A DNA stretch of 64,000 bases. It comes from Acetobacteraceae bacterium (GTDB lineage Bacteria; Pseudomonadota; Alphaproteobacteria; Acetobacterales; Acetobacteraceae). The position numbers and the translations under genes were made by a program. This document shows, piece after piece, positions 8,986 through 16,830 of this stretch; within the stretch, counting starts at the first letter, position 1; each line of letters opens with the position of its first letter. The DNA is taken from contig CANJJS010000007.1 in NCBI GenBank assembly GCA_947474705.1, forward strand, positions 41,381 through 105,380. Reading direction: 5' to 3'. The notes beneath the pieces were generated by a model. The model did not search any database, was not told the DNA's origin, and worked only from the letters and a program-made list of their open reading frames with translations.

Positions 8986-10596
8986 TCAGACGCGCCGGAT
9001 GTTCCAGGGGTACGATCCGATCCCTGGTAGCCCGCCAGCGATATCCCGGCCATATGTGGCGAAGGTCGTGTATTGTCCAAGGGGCAGAAATGGCGGATCG
9101 TCGAACAGCGTTTGCTGGATGCGATCGAAAATATGCTGTTGCGGTGCGTCGGGCGCGGTGTCGAGCCATTCCTGCGTCAATGTCTCGATTTCCGGTTTGT
9201 CGTACCATCCGGTCCATCCTTTATCGCCCATACCGCGAATGAAGAAGTTCACGCCGGGCGTCGCCGTGGATACCATCGATGCCGCCGTGTGGAACAGGCT
9301 CCAGCCGCCCTTGTCCAAGGGGCCGCGATTGGTCAGGCGCTGGATCATGGTGCCCCAGTCCATCGCCTGAAAGTCGACATTCAGGCCGAGACGCCGCATC
9401 AGGTCGCCGCTGACCTGGCCGAAAGCGGCGTGGTGATGGATATCGGTCGGTACCAGCAGGGCGATTTTTTCCCCGGCATAGCCGCTTTCCGCGATCGCGC
9501 GTTTCGCCGCGGACAGATCGGCCGGCATCGGCATCGCCTTGGTCCCCGCGATTTCCGTGACATTGGGCGCGCCGCAGGGAAAGTAGGCACGGCAGGTCCG
9601 CCAGGCGTCCGGACCGTCGGCGGCGGCGGCCTGCAGGAAATCGACCTGGCTCGCGGCGGCCAAAAGCGCCCGCCGCAATTTGACATTGTCGAAGGGCGGC
9701 TTTTTCAGATTGAAGCGCAGCACGCCCATCCATCCGAAAGGGTCTTTCGATTCGAGGCGCAGATTGCGCGCCGCCTGCACCAGCGGGCGCAAATCGGCGG
9801 GGGTCGATTCCCACCAGTCCATCTCGCCCGCCTGCATCGCCGAGACCGCCGTCCCATGATCGGGCATCGTGTGCCATTCCACCCGTTCGAAATGCGCGAT
9901 TTTTCCGCCGGCGGTGCGATCCGGTTTTTCCTGGCGCGGGGCGTAACGGTCGAATTTCCGGTAAGCCACGAACCCGCCCGGATTGAATTCGTTCGCGACG
10001 AAACGATAGGGGCCGGAACCGACCATCTCCTTCAGCGCGGTAAACGCGTCCACGTCGCCAAACCGTTCCGGCATGATCGCGCACGGTAAGGCGGAGGTGC
10101 GGCCCAGCCCTTCCAGCAATCGCGGAAACCGGCGTTTGAAGCGGAACCGGATGGTGCGGTCGTCCACCGCCTCGATCGTGTCGTTCGCCAGCATCATGGC
10201 CTGGCCGAAGGAGTCGCGTTTGGCCCAGCGTTTGACGCTGGCGGCGCAATCGCGGGCGAGCACCGGTGTGCCGTCGTGGAACCACAAATTGTCGCGCAGC
10301 CGGATGTCCCAGACCTTGAAATCCGCGTCCATCGTGTGGCCCTCGGCCATTTGCGGCGCGGGTTTCCAGTCGCTTCCCGTGCCGTACAGCGTGTCGAAGA
10401 CGTGATAAGCATGGTTGCCGGTGACCAGCGAGGCCGTCCAGATCGGGTCCAGCACGGTCAGGCCCGTGTTCGGGATGAACCGCAACACCTTGGGGTCCCG
10501 CTTCTGGGCGCGCGACGGCCTTGGCGCCGTCACAGCGGCGGCGGTGCCCGCGAGGACAATCCGTCGTGTCAGGCGTGTCGTGTCCGATGGCGGCAT
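8986..10596 (-). CDS. ABC transporter substrate-binding protein, family 5
   Basis: The 1076-codon track frame is an open-frame artefact. The real start is ATG 10596 with GGAG upstream, giving 536 residues. The N-terminus has a Tat-like RR (TRRIVLAGTAAAVTAP) before the SRAQ cleavage region. The mature protein shows the family 5 pattern 'LRFIPNTGLTVLDPIWT' and 'LRDNLWFHDGTPVLARD'. It is divergent from, and paralogous to, the binding protein at 10726; the first lines of both mature proteins are nearly alignable residue for residue. No permease or ATPase is nearby. Confidence 0.9.
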   Translation of the reverse strand: MPPSDTTRLTRRIVLAGTAAAVTAPRPSRAQKRDPKVLRFIPNTGLTVLDPIWTASLVTGNHAYHVFDTLYGTGSDWKPAPQMAEGHTMDADFKVWDIRLRDNLWFHDGTPVLARDCAASVKRWAKRDSFGQAMMLANDTIEAVDDRTIRFRFKRRFPRLLEGLGRTSALPCAIMPERFGDVDAFTALKEMVGSGPYRFVANEFNPGGFVAYRKFDRYAPRQEKPDRTAGGKIAHFERVEWHTMPDHGTAVSAMQAGEMDWWESTPADLRPLVQAARNLRLESKDPFGWMGVLRFNLKKPPFDNVKLRRALLAAASQVDFLQAAAADGPDAWRTCRAYFPCGAPNVTEIAGTKAMPMPADLSAAKRAIAESGYAGEKIALLVPTDIHHHAAFGQVSGDLMRRLGLNVDFQAMDWGTMIQRLTNRGPLDKGGWSLFHTAASMVSTATPGVNFFIRGMGDKGWTGWYDKPEIETLTQEWLDTAPDAPQQHIFDRIQQTLFDDPPFLPLGQYTTFATYGRDIAGGLPGIGSYPWNIRRV

Positions 10597-10725
10597 GTCC
10601 GTGTCTCCGGGTCGCTGGCACGGGATTTTGCCATGAAAAATGGCCGCGAGGCCAGCAGGGCATTGCATCCGGCCGCGGCAACGTCCAAATCGGCGCCGCC
10701 GACATCGCAACTGGATGGGACACCC

Positions 10726-12297
10726 ATGCGCCGCAGAGACCTGTTGACCACCGCGCCCGCCCTCGCCGCCGTTTCCTTGGCCGCCCCCGCGCTGGCGCAG
10801 GGGAAAAAACCGTTGCGGTTCATTCCGCAGGCGAACCTGACGGTGCTGGATCCGATCTGGACCACGGCGGTGGTGACCTACAACCACGCCTACATGGTCT
10901 ACGACAAGCTGTATGGCTGGGACGGCACCCAGATCCGCCCGCAGATGGCGGCGGGCCACGAGATCTCCCAGGACCAGTTGACCTGGACCTTCACCCTGCG
11001 GGACGGGCTGAAATTCCACGACAACACGCCCGTGCTGGCGCGCGACGCGGCGCAGTCGATCCGGCGCTGGGGATCGCGGGATTCCTTCGGTCAGGTGCTG
11101 ACGCGCTACACCGACGAGATCTCGGTGCTCGACGACAAACGCTTCGCCATCCGGTTGAAAAAACCCTGTCCGCAACTGCTGTTCGGGCTCGGCGCGCGGC
11201 AGAGTTTCGTCATGCCGGAACGCCTCGCCCTGAAGCCGGGGACCGAGCAGGTGACCGACCCCACGGGCTCCGGTCCGTTCCGCTTCCTGAAGGACGAATG
11301 GGTGTCGGGCGTGCGCTGCGCCTACGCCAAATTCGACGGCTACGTCCCGCGTAACGAACCGCCGGCGTTTTTCGCCGGTGGGAAAGTCGCGCATTTCGAC
11401 CGGGTCGAGTGGACGGTGCAGCCCGACGCCGCCACCGCGGCCGCGGCGCTGCAAAAGAACGAAACGGACTGGGTCGAGCAGCCGCTGATCGACCTGATCC
11501 CGATGCTGAAAAAGTCGCCGGGGGTTTACACCAAGGTGATCGATCCCGGCGGGTGGATGATGTTCATGGTGATCAATCACCTGAACCCGCCATTCGACAA
11601 TCCGAAGATCCGCCAGGCGGTCATGGTCGCCCTGGACCAGCAGGCCTTCGTCGATTCGGCGGTTGGCGACCAGCAGGAACTGTCCATCGTCCCCACCGGC
11701 CTGTTCGCGCCGACCATGCCGATGGCGAACAAAGTCGGCTTCGAGCGTTTGACGGGCAAGCGCGACATCGCGCTGGCGAAGAAGATGGTCGCGGAGTCCG
11801 GATACAAGGGCGAACCGGTGGTGATCATGTCGCCCGGCGATCAACCCGCGCTGAAACAAATGTCGGAAGTTGCGCGGGAGATGTTCGAGAGCATCGGCCT
11901 GAAGGTCGATCTCCAGTCGATGGACTGGGGCAGCGTGGTCGCCCGCCGCGCCAGCCAGAACCCGTTGGAACAGGGCGGCTGGGGCGCGTTTATCACCGTC
12001 ATGAGCCCGCTGACCGCCGCCAATCCCGGCAGCATGCTGTCCCTGCGCGGCAACGGCCGGAAGGGCTGGTTCGGCTGGCCGACGGACGAGCGGATCGAGG
12101 AATTGCGCGAGGCTTGGTTCGACGCGCCCGATCTGGCCCGGCAGAAGACGATCGCCGAGCAAATTCAGGCGCGGTATTACGAAACTGTTCCGTTTGTCGT
12201 GCTGTGCCGGATGCAACAGCCGATGGCGTTCCGGACCGATATTCAGGACGTGGTCTCCGCGTCGTTCCCGATGTTCTGGGGCGTGCGCCGGGTCTGA
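10726..12297 (+). CDS. ABC transporter substrate-binding protein, family 5, paralogue of the divergent neighbour
   Basis: Start chosen at ATG 10726, where the protein begins MRRRDLLTTAPALAAVSLAA, a Tat-like signal peptide ending at ALAQ. The track start at 10276 would overlap the divergent gene. The 523-residue product carries 'PLRFIPQANLTVLDPIWTTA' and 'LRDGLKFHDNTPVLARD', matching the product of 8986-10596. The 129-bp gap between the two starts must hold promoters for both. Such duplicated binding proteins often differ in ligand while feeding one permease. A GC-rich hairpin follows the stop codon. Confidence 0.9.
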   Translation: MRRRDLLTTAPALAAVSLAAPALAQGKKPLRFIPQANLTVLDPIWTTAVVTYNHAYMVYDKLYGWDGTQIRPQMAAGHEISQDQLTWTFTLRDGLKFHDNTPVLARDAAQSIRRWGSRDSFGQVLTRYTDEISVLDDKRFAIRLKKPCPQLLFGLGARQSFVMPERLALKPGTEQVTDPTGSGPFRFLKDEWVSGVRCAYAKFDGYVPRNEPPAFFAGGKVAHFDRVEWTVQPDAATAAAALQKNETDWVEQPLIDLIPMLKKSPGVYTKVIDPGGWMMFMVINHLNPPFDNPKIRQAVMVALDQQAFVDSAVGDQQELSIVPTGLFAPTMPMANKVGFERLTGKRDIALAKKMVAESGYKGEPVVIMSPGDQPALKQMSEVAREMFESIGLKVDLQSMDWGSVVARRASQNPLEQGGWGAFITVMSPLTAANPGSMLSLRGNGRKGWFGWPTDERIEELREAWFDAPDLARQKTIAEQIQARYYETVPFVVLCRMQQPMAFRTDIQDVVSASFPMFWGVRRV

Positions 12298-12306
12298 CAG
12301 CGGCGT

Positions 12307-12338
12307 CCGTCCGGTTCCGCGGGGGCGGAACCGGACGG
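12307..12338. terminator. GC-rich hairpin between convergent genes
   Basis: A 14-bp perfect stem (CCGTCCGGTTCCGC with its complement) around a four-base loop sits between the stop at 12297 (+) and the stop at 12346 (-). There is no clear U-tract, so it is a likely bidirectional transcription-end structure, not a textbook intrinsic terminator. Confidence 0.5.
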
Positions 12339-12345
12339 CGAACCG

Positions 12346-14214
12346 TCAGGCCGAGGCCTGCTGGAACACATAGGGTTCCAGCGTCTCCTGTGCCTTCATC
12401 CGAATTTCATGCCATTTGTTCGGTCCGCCGTAATAGGCGAGGCTGCCCGGTTCCGCGTTCCCGTCGCCATTGTAATAGGAGAGGCAATCGCGGAAGGGTT
12501 GGGTTCTGATATCCGCCTCGCGGCAATGCGCGGCATAGGCGATTTCCGAATCCTTCGCGACATCGACGATGCAATTGCCGCGCTCGCGCGTGGTTTTCAG
12601 CAGCCAGGCGACGTAATCCGTTTGCCCTTCCATCGTCCGGGTGAAGTTGAACTGCCCGCCGCCGCTCTGCGGTCCCGACATGATGAACAGGTTCGGGAAG
12701 CCGTGGCTGTGCAGTCCGAGGAAGGTCTTCACGCCCTCGTCGCCCCATTTGCCGCGCAGCGACCGCCCGTCGCGTCCGACGATCATGTTGAACGAACCCG
12801 CGCCCATCCACTGGAAACCGGTCGCGTAGATCAGCACGTCCACGGGATATTCGACGCCGTCGTGCACCACGCCGCGCTCGTCGATCCGGCTGACGCCGAC
12901 CGGCGCGGTGTCGATCAGATGCACATGCGGCAAATTGAACGACGGCAGATATTCGTCGTGGAAGGTCGGGCGCTTGCAGCCATAGGCATAGTAAGGCTTC
13001 AGCGCCGCCGCCGTTTTCGGGTCCTTCACGATCGCGTCCACGCGCGCCCGAATTTGTTCCATGATCCGGAAATTGGTGTTGAGCTGACGCTGCATCAATT
13101 CTTCCGGCGACAACTCCCGCTCGAAGGTTCTGGGCGCGCGGACATCGGCGACCTTGCCCGACAAATAATCGTCGTTGCCTTTCAAGGCAGTGCGGCCCGA
13201 GGAAATCCGCGCCAGACGTTCCCGCCGCTTCTTGGCCCAGTTCGGTTCTTGCGACCAGGCCTCGATTTCTTCCGGCGTCGTGACGCGCTGGTCGCGCACA
13301 TCGATGGTCGAGGGGGTCCGTTGAAAAACAAAAAGTTCCTTCACCACCTTGGCGATTTCCGGCACGACCTGCACCGCGCTGGCGCCCGTGCCGATAATGC
13401 CCACGCGCTTGCCCGCGAGATCCACATGGTAGTTCCAGCGCGAGGTGTGGAACGCGTCGCCCTTGAAGGTCTCCATGCCCTCGATCCGCGCCAGTTTCGG
13501 CGTCGTCAGGGAGCCGTTGGCCAGCACCACGTAGCGCGCGCGCATCTTGTCGCCGCGGTTGGTCGACACGACCCAGCGGGCGGCGGTTTCGTCCCATTCC
13601 GTCCGTTCGACCGTCGTGTGAAACAGGCAACGATCGTAGAAATCCAGCTTTTCCGCCATTAACTGGCAGTATTCCAGAATTTCGAAGCCCGACGCGAATT
13701 TCATCGTCGGGTAATAGCCCATCTCCTCCAACAGCGGGAAATAGCTGTAGGATTCGACGTCGCAGGCGATCCCGGGGTAGCGGTTCCAGTACCAGGTCCC
13801 CCCGACATCGCCGCCTTTCTCGCAGACGCGGACGTCCTTGAAGCCTTCGGCGCGCAGCTTGTACCACAGGATCAGCGCCGCGAAGCCCGCGCCGATGATG
13901 ACGATCTCGCAATCGTCGGTCAGCGCGTCGCGCTCGATCGGCGGCGCGGAATAGACGTCTTCCAGATACTTCGAAAACTCGCCTTCCATCGCCATGTAAT
14001 CGGCGGCGCCCTTCCGGGATTCCTTGAATTCGCGGTATTTCGCCTGTTCCTCGGCATTGAACACCGCGCCCGGCGGCGGCGGCGGCAGCGTGATCAGCGC
14101 CTCGTCGGCGACCGGCGAGTAACCCTTGCCGGCGATCTTTTCCGACGCCTTGGCGGCGCGCGTGTTGAACAGTTTCAGGCCGGTGGCCTCGTCGATGCGG
14201 ATGGACGGCGTCAT
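12346..14214 (-). CDS. Flavin monooxygenase of the Baeyer-Villiger group, longer subtype
   Basis: A 622-residue enzyme with an N-terminal extension of about 110 residues before the FAD motif GAGFAA. The Baeyer-Villiger fingerprint appears as FKGDAFHTSRWN near residue 248; the last position is Asn instead of Pro or Asp. GTGASAVQ for NADPH follows. The extension and the altered fingerprint put it in a different subgroup from the two shorter paralogues, resembling long forms such as 4-hydroxyacetophenone monooxygenase-like proteins. It should be an NADPH- and O2-dependent ketone or sulfide oxygenase. It runs in the same direction as the TauD-like gene upstream (76-bp gap). Confidence 0.88.
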   Translation of the reverse strand: MTPSIRIDEATGLKLFNTRAAKASEKIAGKGYSPVADEALITLPPPPPGAVFNAEEQAKYREFKESRKGAADYMAMEGEFSKYLEDVYSAPPIERDALTDDCEIVIIGAGFAALILWYKLRAEGFKDVRVCEKGGDVGGTWYWNRYPGIACDVESYSYFPLLEEMGYYPTMKFASGFEILEYCQLMAEKLDFYDRCLFHTTVERTEWDETAARWVVSTNRGDKMRARYVVLANGSLTTPKLARIEGMETFKGDAFHTSRWNYHVDLAGKRVGIIGTGASAVQVVPEIAKVVKELFVFQRTPSTIDVRDQRVTTPEEIEAWSQEPNWAKKRRERLARISSGRTALKGNDDYLSGKVADVRAPRTFERELSPEELMQRQLNTNFRIMEQIRARVDAIVKDPKTAAALKPYYAYGCKRPTFHDEYLPSFNLPHVHLIDTAPVGVSRIDERGVVHDGVEYPVDVLIYATGFQWMGAGSFNMIVGRDGRSLRGKWGDEGVKTFLGLHSHGFPNLFIMSGPQSGGGQFNFTRTMEGQTDYVAWLLKTTRERGNCIVDVAKDSEIAYAAHCREADIRTQPFRDCLSYYNGDGNAEPGSLAYYGGPNKWHEIRMKAQETLEPYVFQQASA

Positions 14215-14290
14215 GTTGGTTCGCTCTTATGGTTTGGTCGGTGCGGCCAGAATAGCCGCCGTTCCCGCCGCGCGGCAACCGCCGCCCGGA

Positions 14291-15133
14291 TCAGGCGGGG
14301 ATATCGCCCGCCAGTTGCACCCGGCGCATGATCCGATGGAACGGACCCGTATCGTTCAGCGCCGCGTGTTGCGCGCATCGATTGTCCCAGAACGCCACCG
14401 ATCCGGTTTCCCAGCGGAACCGGCAGGTGAATTCCGGCCGGTGGCTCCGTTCGTAAAGAAATTCGGCGAGGCCGTCGCTCTCCGCCTCGCTCATGCCGTC
14501 GAAACGCAACATCAATGGACGGACGATGTAAAGCGCCTTGCGGCCGGTTTCCGGATGGGTGCGCACCACCGGATGCACACCCTCGGAATGGCGGAACGTT
14601 TCGTCTTCCCGCGATTTCGTGGCGCTTTGGGCATTGCGCCGTTGCGACGCCCCGGCCACCCGCGTGTCGCTGTAAACGGCGCGCACGCCCTCCAGCGTTC
14701 GCCGCATCGCCGGCGACAGCGACTCGTACGCGAGATACTGATTGGCGAACAGCGTGTCGCCGCCGTAAGGCGGGATGTCCTCGCCATACAGCATCGACGC
14801 CATCGGCGGCGCGGCGGTGGCCGGGGTGTCGGAGTGCCAGCCCTCGCCGACGATCTTGGTGTCGCCGGGGGCGCGGCGGATGACGATGATGTCGGGGTCC
14901 CCCTCGGGCAGAAAATACGGGTGGCGGAAGAATTTTCCGAACCGTCCCGCGAAGCCCTTCAGCCGCGCGTCGTCCAGCGTCTGACCGCGGAAGAAGATCG
15001 CGCCATGCTCCAGCAACAACGCCCGGATCGCCGCGATCGTCTCGTCCGCCTGCGGGGCGGCGAGGTCGATGCCCAGCACCTCCGCGCCCATCGCGCCGGA
15101 GAGGCGGTTGACCTGAAGGTTCGGTAGCGCCAT
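14291..15133 (-). CDS. TauD/TfdA-family Fe(II)/2-oxoglutarate dioxygenase
   Basis: A 280-residue protein with the TauD/TfdA layout. 'HGAIFFRGQTLDD' comes early, the metal-binding HxD is in GWHSDTPA (His100, Asp102), and the distal region 'GSVAFWDNRCAQHAALND' followed by 'HRIMRRVQL' supplies the third metal ligand and the 2-oxoglutarate-binding arginine. Family members hydroxylate taurine, 2,4-D or other small molecules, usually causing C-S or C-O bond cleavage. It sits upstream of the long monooxygenase on the same strand and may be co-transcribed with it. It is distinct from the second TauD-like gene at 44414. Confidence 0.92.
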   Translation of the reverse strand: MALPNLQVNRLSGAMGAEVLGIDLAAPQADETIAAIRALLLEHGAIFFRGQTLDDARLKGFAGRFGKFFRHPYFLPEGDPDIIVIRRAPGDTKIVGEGWHSDTPATAAPPMASMLYGEDIPPYGGDTLFANQYLAYESLSPAMRRTLEGVRAVYSDTRVAGASQRRNAQSATKSREDETFRHSEGVHPVVRTHPETGRKALYIVRPLMLRFDGMSEAESDGLAEFLYERSHRPEFTCRFRWETGSVAFWDNRCAQHAALNDTGPFHRIMRRVQLAGDIPA

Positions 15134-15225
15134 GCCCGTGTTCCCCCGCTTGTGTGGAGAGGAGGCTGATAAGCCCGGCGCGCCGTGTCAAGCGAGATGG
15201 CGGCGGGACGATCGCGCCCAGGCGG

Positions 15226-15783
15226 TCACGGGAACGGGAGAAAACGCCGCCGCGGCACGCCATCCGCATGGCTGAATTCCGCGATGCCCGGCGGGTCATT
15301 GGTTTCGGTATAAAAATGACCGATCGGGCCGAACAACTCCCGCGTCTGCGCGGGATCGCAGGTCGGCAGAAAGGCGGACAAAACCCGCGGATCGTAAAAA
15401 CGAAACAACAAGGTCGCGCCATCGTCGGTTTTGACCCGCGTCAGCCTCCGGAAATGCGTCCGCAGCCCCTCGACCGACAGGACCGACCAGAAGAAAATCC
15501 CCCAGCTCTTGCCCCAGCCCTCCTCCCAGATCCAATCGAACAACGCGGGATTGGATCCCAGACACACCAAATACGGCGCGACATCCGCCAGCTCCTCGGC
15601 GGTGGGGCCCTGATAAAGCGAGACGATTTGCTCGCGCGCCCTGAACCTCTCCAACCCCGCGTAAATCGCGGGATCCCGCGCCGCGTCGAGGATGCAATGC
15701 AGATACGGCGCGCGCCGGGTATTCGCCGGAGTCAAACGCCAAAGATGGTCAATCGCCGCCTGGCGCGCGCCGCCGTCAGCCAT
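15226..15783 (-). CDS. DUF4123 domain protein (type VI secretion effector adaptor-like)
   Basis: Start set at ATG 15783, giving 185 residues. The order of features (LYLHCILDAARDP-like opening region, 'VSLYQGPTAEELADVAPYLV', 'GKSWGIFFWSVLSVEGLRTHFRRL' and 'LLFRFYDPRVLSAFLP') is characteristic of DUF4123. Known members are adaptors that load type VI effectors onto VgrG. It is separated by one base from the end of the upstream gene at 15785-16543, so the two are translated together. No VgrG, Hcp, PAAR or other type VI gene is in the window, so the partner must be the neighbouring unknown protein or lie elsewhere. Confidence 0.8.
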   Translation of the reverse strand: MADGGARQAAIDHLWRLTPANTRRAPYLHCILDAARDPAIYAGLERFRAREQIVSLYQGPTAEELADVAPYLVCLGSNPALFDWIWEEGWGKSWGIFFWSVLSVEGLRTHFRRLTRVKTDDGATLLFRFYDPRVLSAFLPTCDPAQTRELFGPIGHFYTETNDPPGIAEFSHADGVPRRRFLPFP

Positions 15784-15784
15784 G

Positions 15785-16543
15785 TCAGGCCGCCCGCCTC
15801 GGGCATTCCTCGCAGAACGGCACCCCCGATGCCGCCGCGTCCCGCAGCGCTTGCGCCTGCGGCGACGAGGACGGCGGCCGGGACGACGGACGAGGCGGAG
15901 GCGGCTGCCGCGCGGGTCTGGGCGGCGGAGGTGGCGGAGCGGCGGCGGCCTCCGCGCCACCCCACACCGTGGCGGTCGCGCGCCATCGCAATTGAAGCGT
16001 CCAGCCATCCGGAGCCACGGGCTTCAACAGCAGCATATGGTTCGCGAAGGCGGCGGCGAGGGCTTCGAGCGTGGCCTCCGGCGGGCCATCCGCGGGCCGC
16101 GCGCCGATGCGCGGGCCGAACGACCAGGCGGCCCGGACGGCGGCGGTGTCGGGACGAAGCAAGAGCCCGGCGGCGAACAGCGTCGCGACCCCCAGACCCG
16201 GAAACAGCACCCGATCGAACGGATCGCCCACCGCCTGGGTTTCCAAAAACGTCACATCCGGCGCGGCCGGCAAGAGCGACGCGGCGAGAATGGACCCGCC
16301 CGCGATCCCGCGCGCCGCGGCCTCCAGCAAATACGCGCGATCCGCCTCCTGAGGCGCCCTCAACTCCCGCCGCAACGCTTCCCAAAGCCCATGGAACCCC
16401 GATGCGTCCCCATGGGCGGCGCGGTGCAACACCGCGCGGGCAAACTCGCGCGAGGTCCCACGGGGTAACGGCAACAACGGCGCCGTCGCGCGCTCGACAG
16501 GTATCGAGTGGATGGTTTTGCCGCGATCGTCGATCAGGAGCAT
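15785..16543 (-). CDS. Unknown protein coupled to the DUF4123 gene
   Basis: A 252-residue protein with no family I recognise. The first 190 residues are Ala/Leu-rich and look globular and helical. Then come a low-complexity Pro/Arg/Ser stretch (about 195-230) and a terminal tail with a CEEC motif (VPFCEECPRR). The TGA stop and the ATG of the DUF4123 gene are one base apart, which suggests a two-gene operon in which this is the client or a partner of the adaptor. The antisense ORF at 15154-16545 covers the same bases but looks like a shadow (very Arg/Pro-rich). There is no signal peptide. Confidence 0.7.
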   Translation of the reverse strand: MLLIDDRGKTIHSIPVERATAPLLPLPRGTSREFARAVLHRAAHGDASGFHGLWEALRRELRAPQEADRAYLLEAAARGIAGGSILAASLLPAAPDVTFLETQAVGDPFDRVLFPGLGVATLFAAGLLLRPDTAAVRAAWSFGPRIGARPADGPPEATLEALAAAFANHMLLLKPVAPDGWTLQLRWRATATVWGGAEAAAAPPPPPPRPARQPPPPRPSSRPPSSSPQAQALRDAAASGVPFCEECPRRAA

Positions 16544-16670
16544 GAAGTTGGAATACCTGTCAGGGAATATGGTTCCGTGGAGAACGGTTCCGCGGGGAAT
16601 GGCTCTGTTCTTTCCGGCGCCGCTCCGATCATAGATCGAGGCCGGTTCGTGTCAAACATTTTACATCGCG

Positions 16671-16730
16671 CGCCTTTCGTTCGCCCCGCCTTTCGTTTCG
16701 TTCCGCCTTTCGTTCGTTCCGTCTTTCGGC
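16671..16730. repeat. Short imperfect tandem repeat in divergent promoter region
   Basis: Between the divergent genes at 16543 and 16831 the motif CCGCCTTTCGTTCGTT recurs three to four times with small changes in unit length. Just before it, at about 16569-16600, a GGTTCCG(T/C)GG unit is also repeated. The 287-bp gap holds no ORF worth calling. The repeats are slippage-prone and could be regulatory or merely low complexity. Confidence 0.5.
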
Positions 16731-16830
16731 CGCGCGCCCGCGCCGCCGATGGTCCGATCCCGGATCGGAAGGATAACGGCACGGCCGCCCCGCGTCATCC
16801 CAAATATCCCGCCACGTTAACCATCCCCTA

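Noticed and set aside
12407-14278. 623-codon minus-strand ORF in another frame of the long monooxygenase gene
   Set aside because: Arg/Gly-rich shadow of 12346-14214, which carries all flavoprotein motifs.
15154-16545. 463-codon plus-strand ORF
   Set aside because: Antisense to the DUF4123 pair and very rich in Arg and Pro; typical GC-rich shadow.
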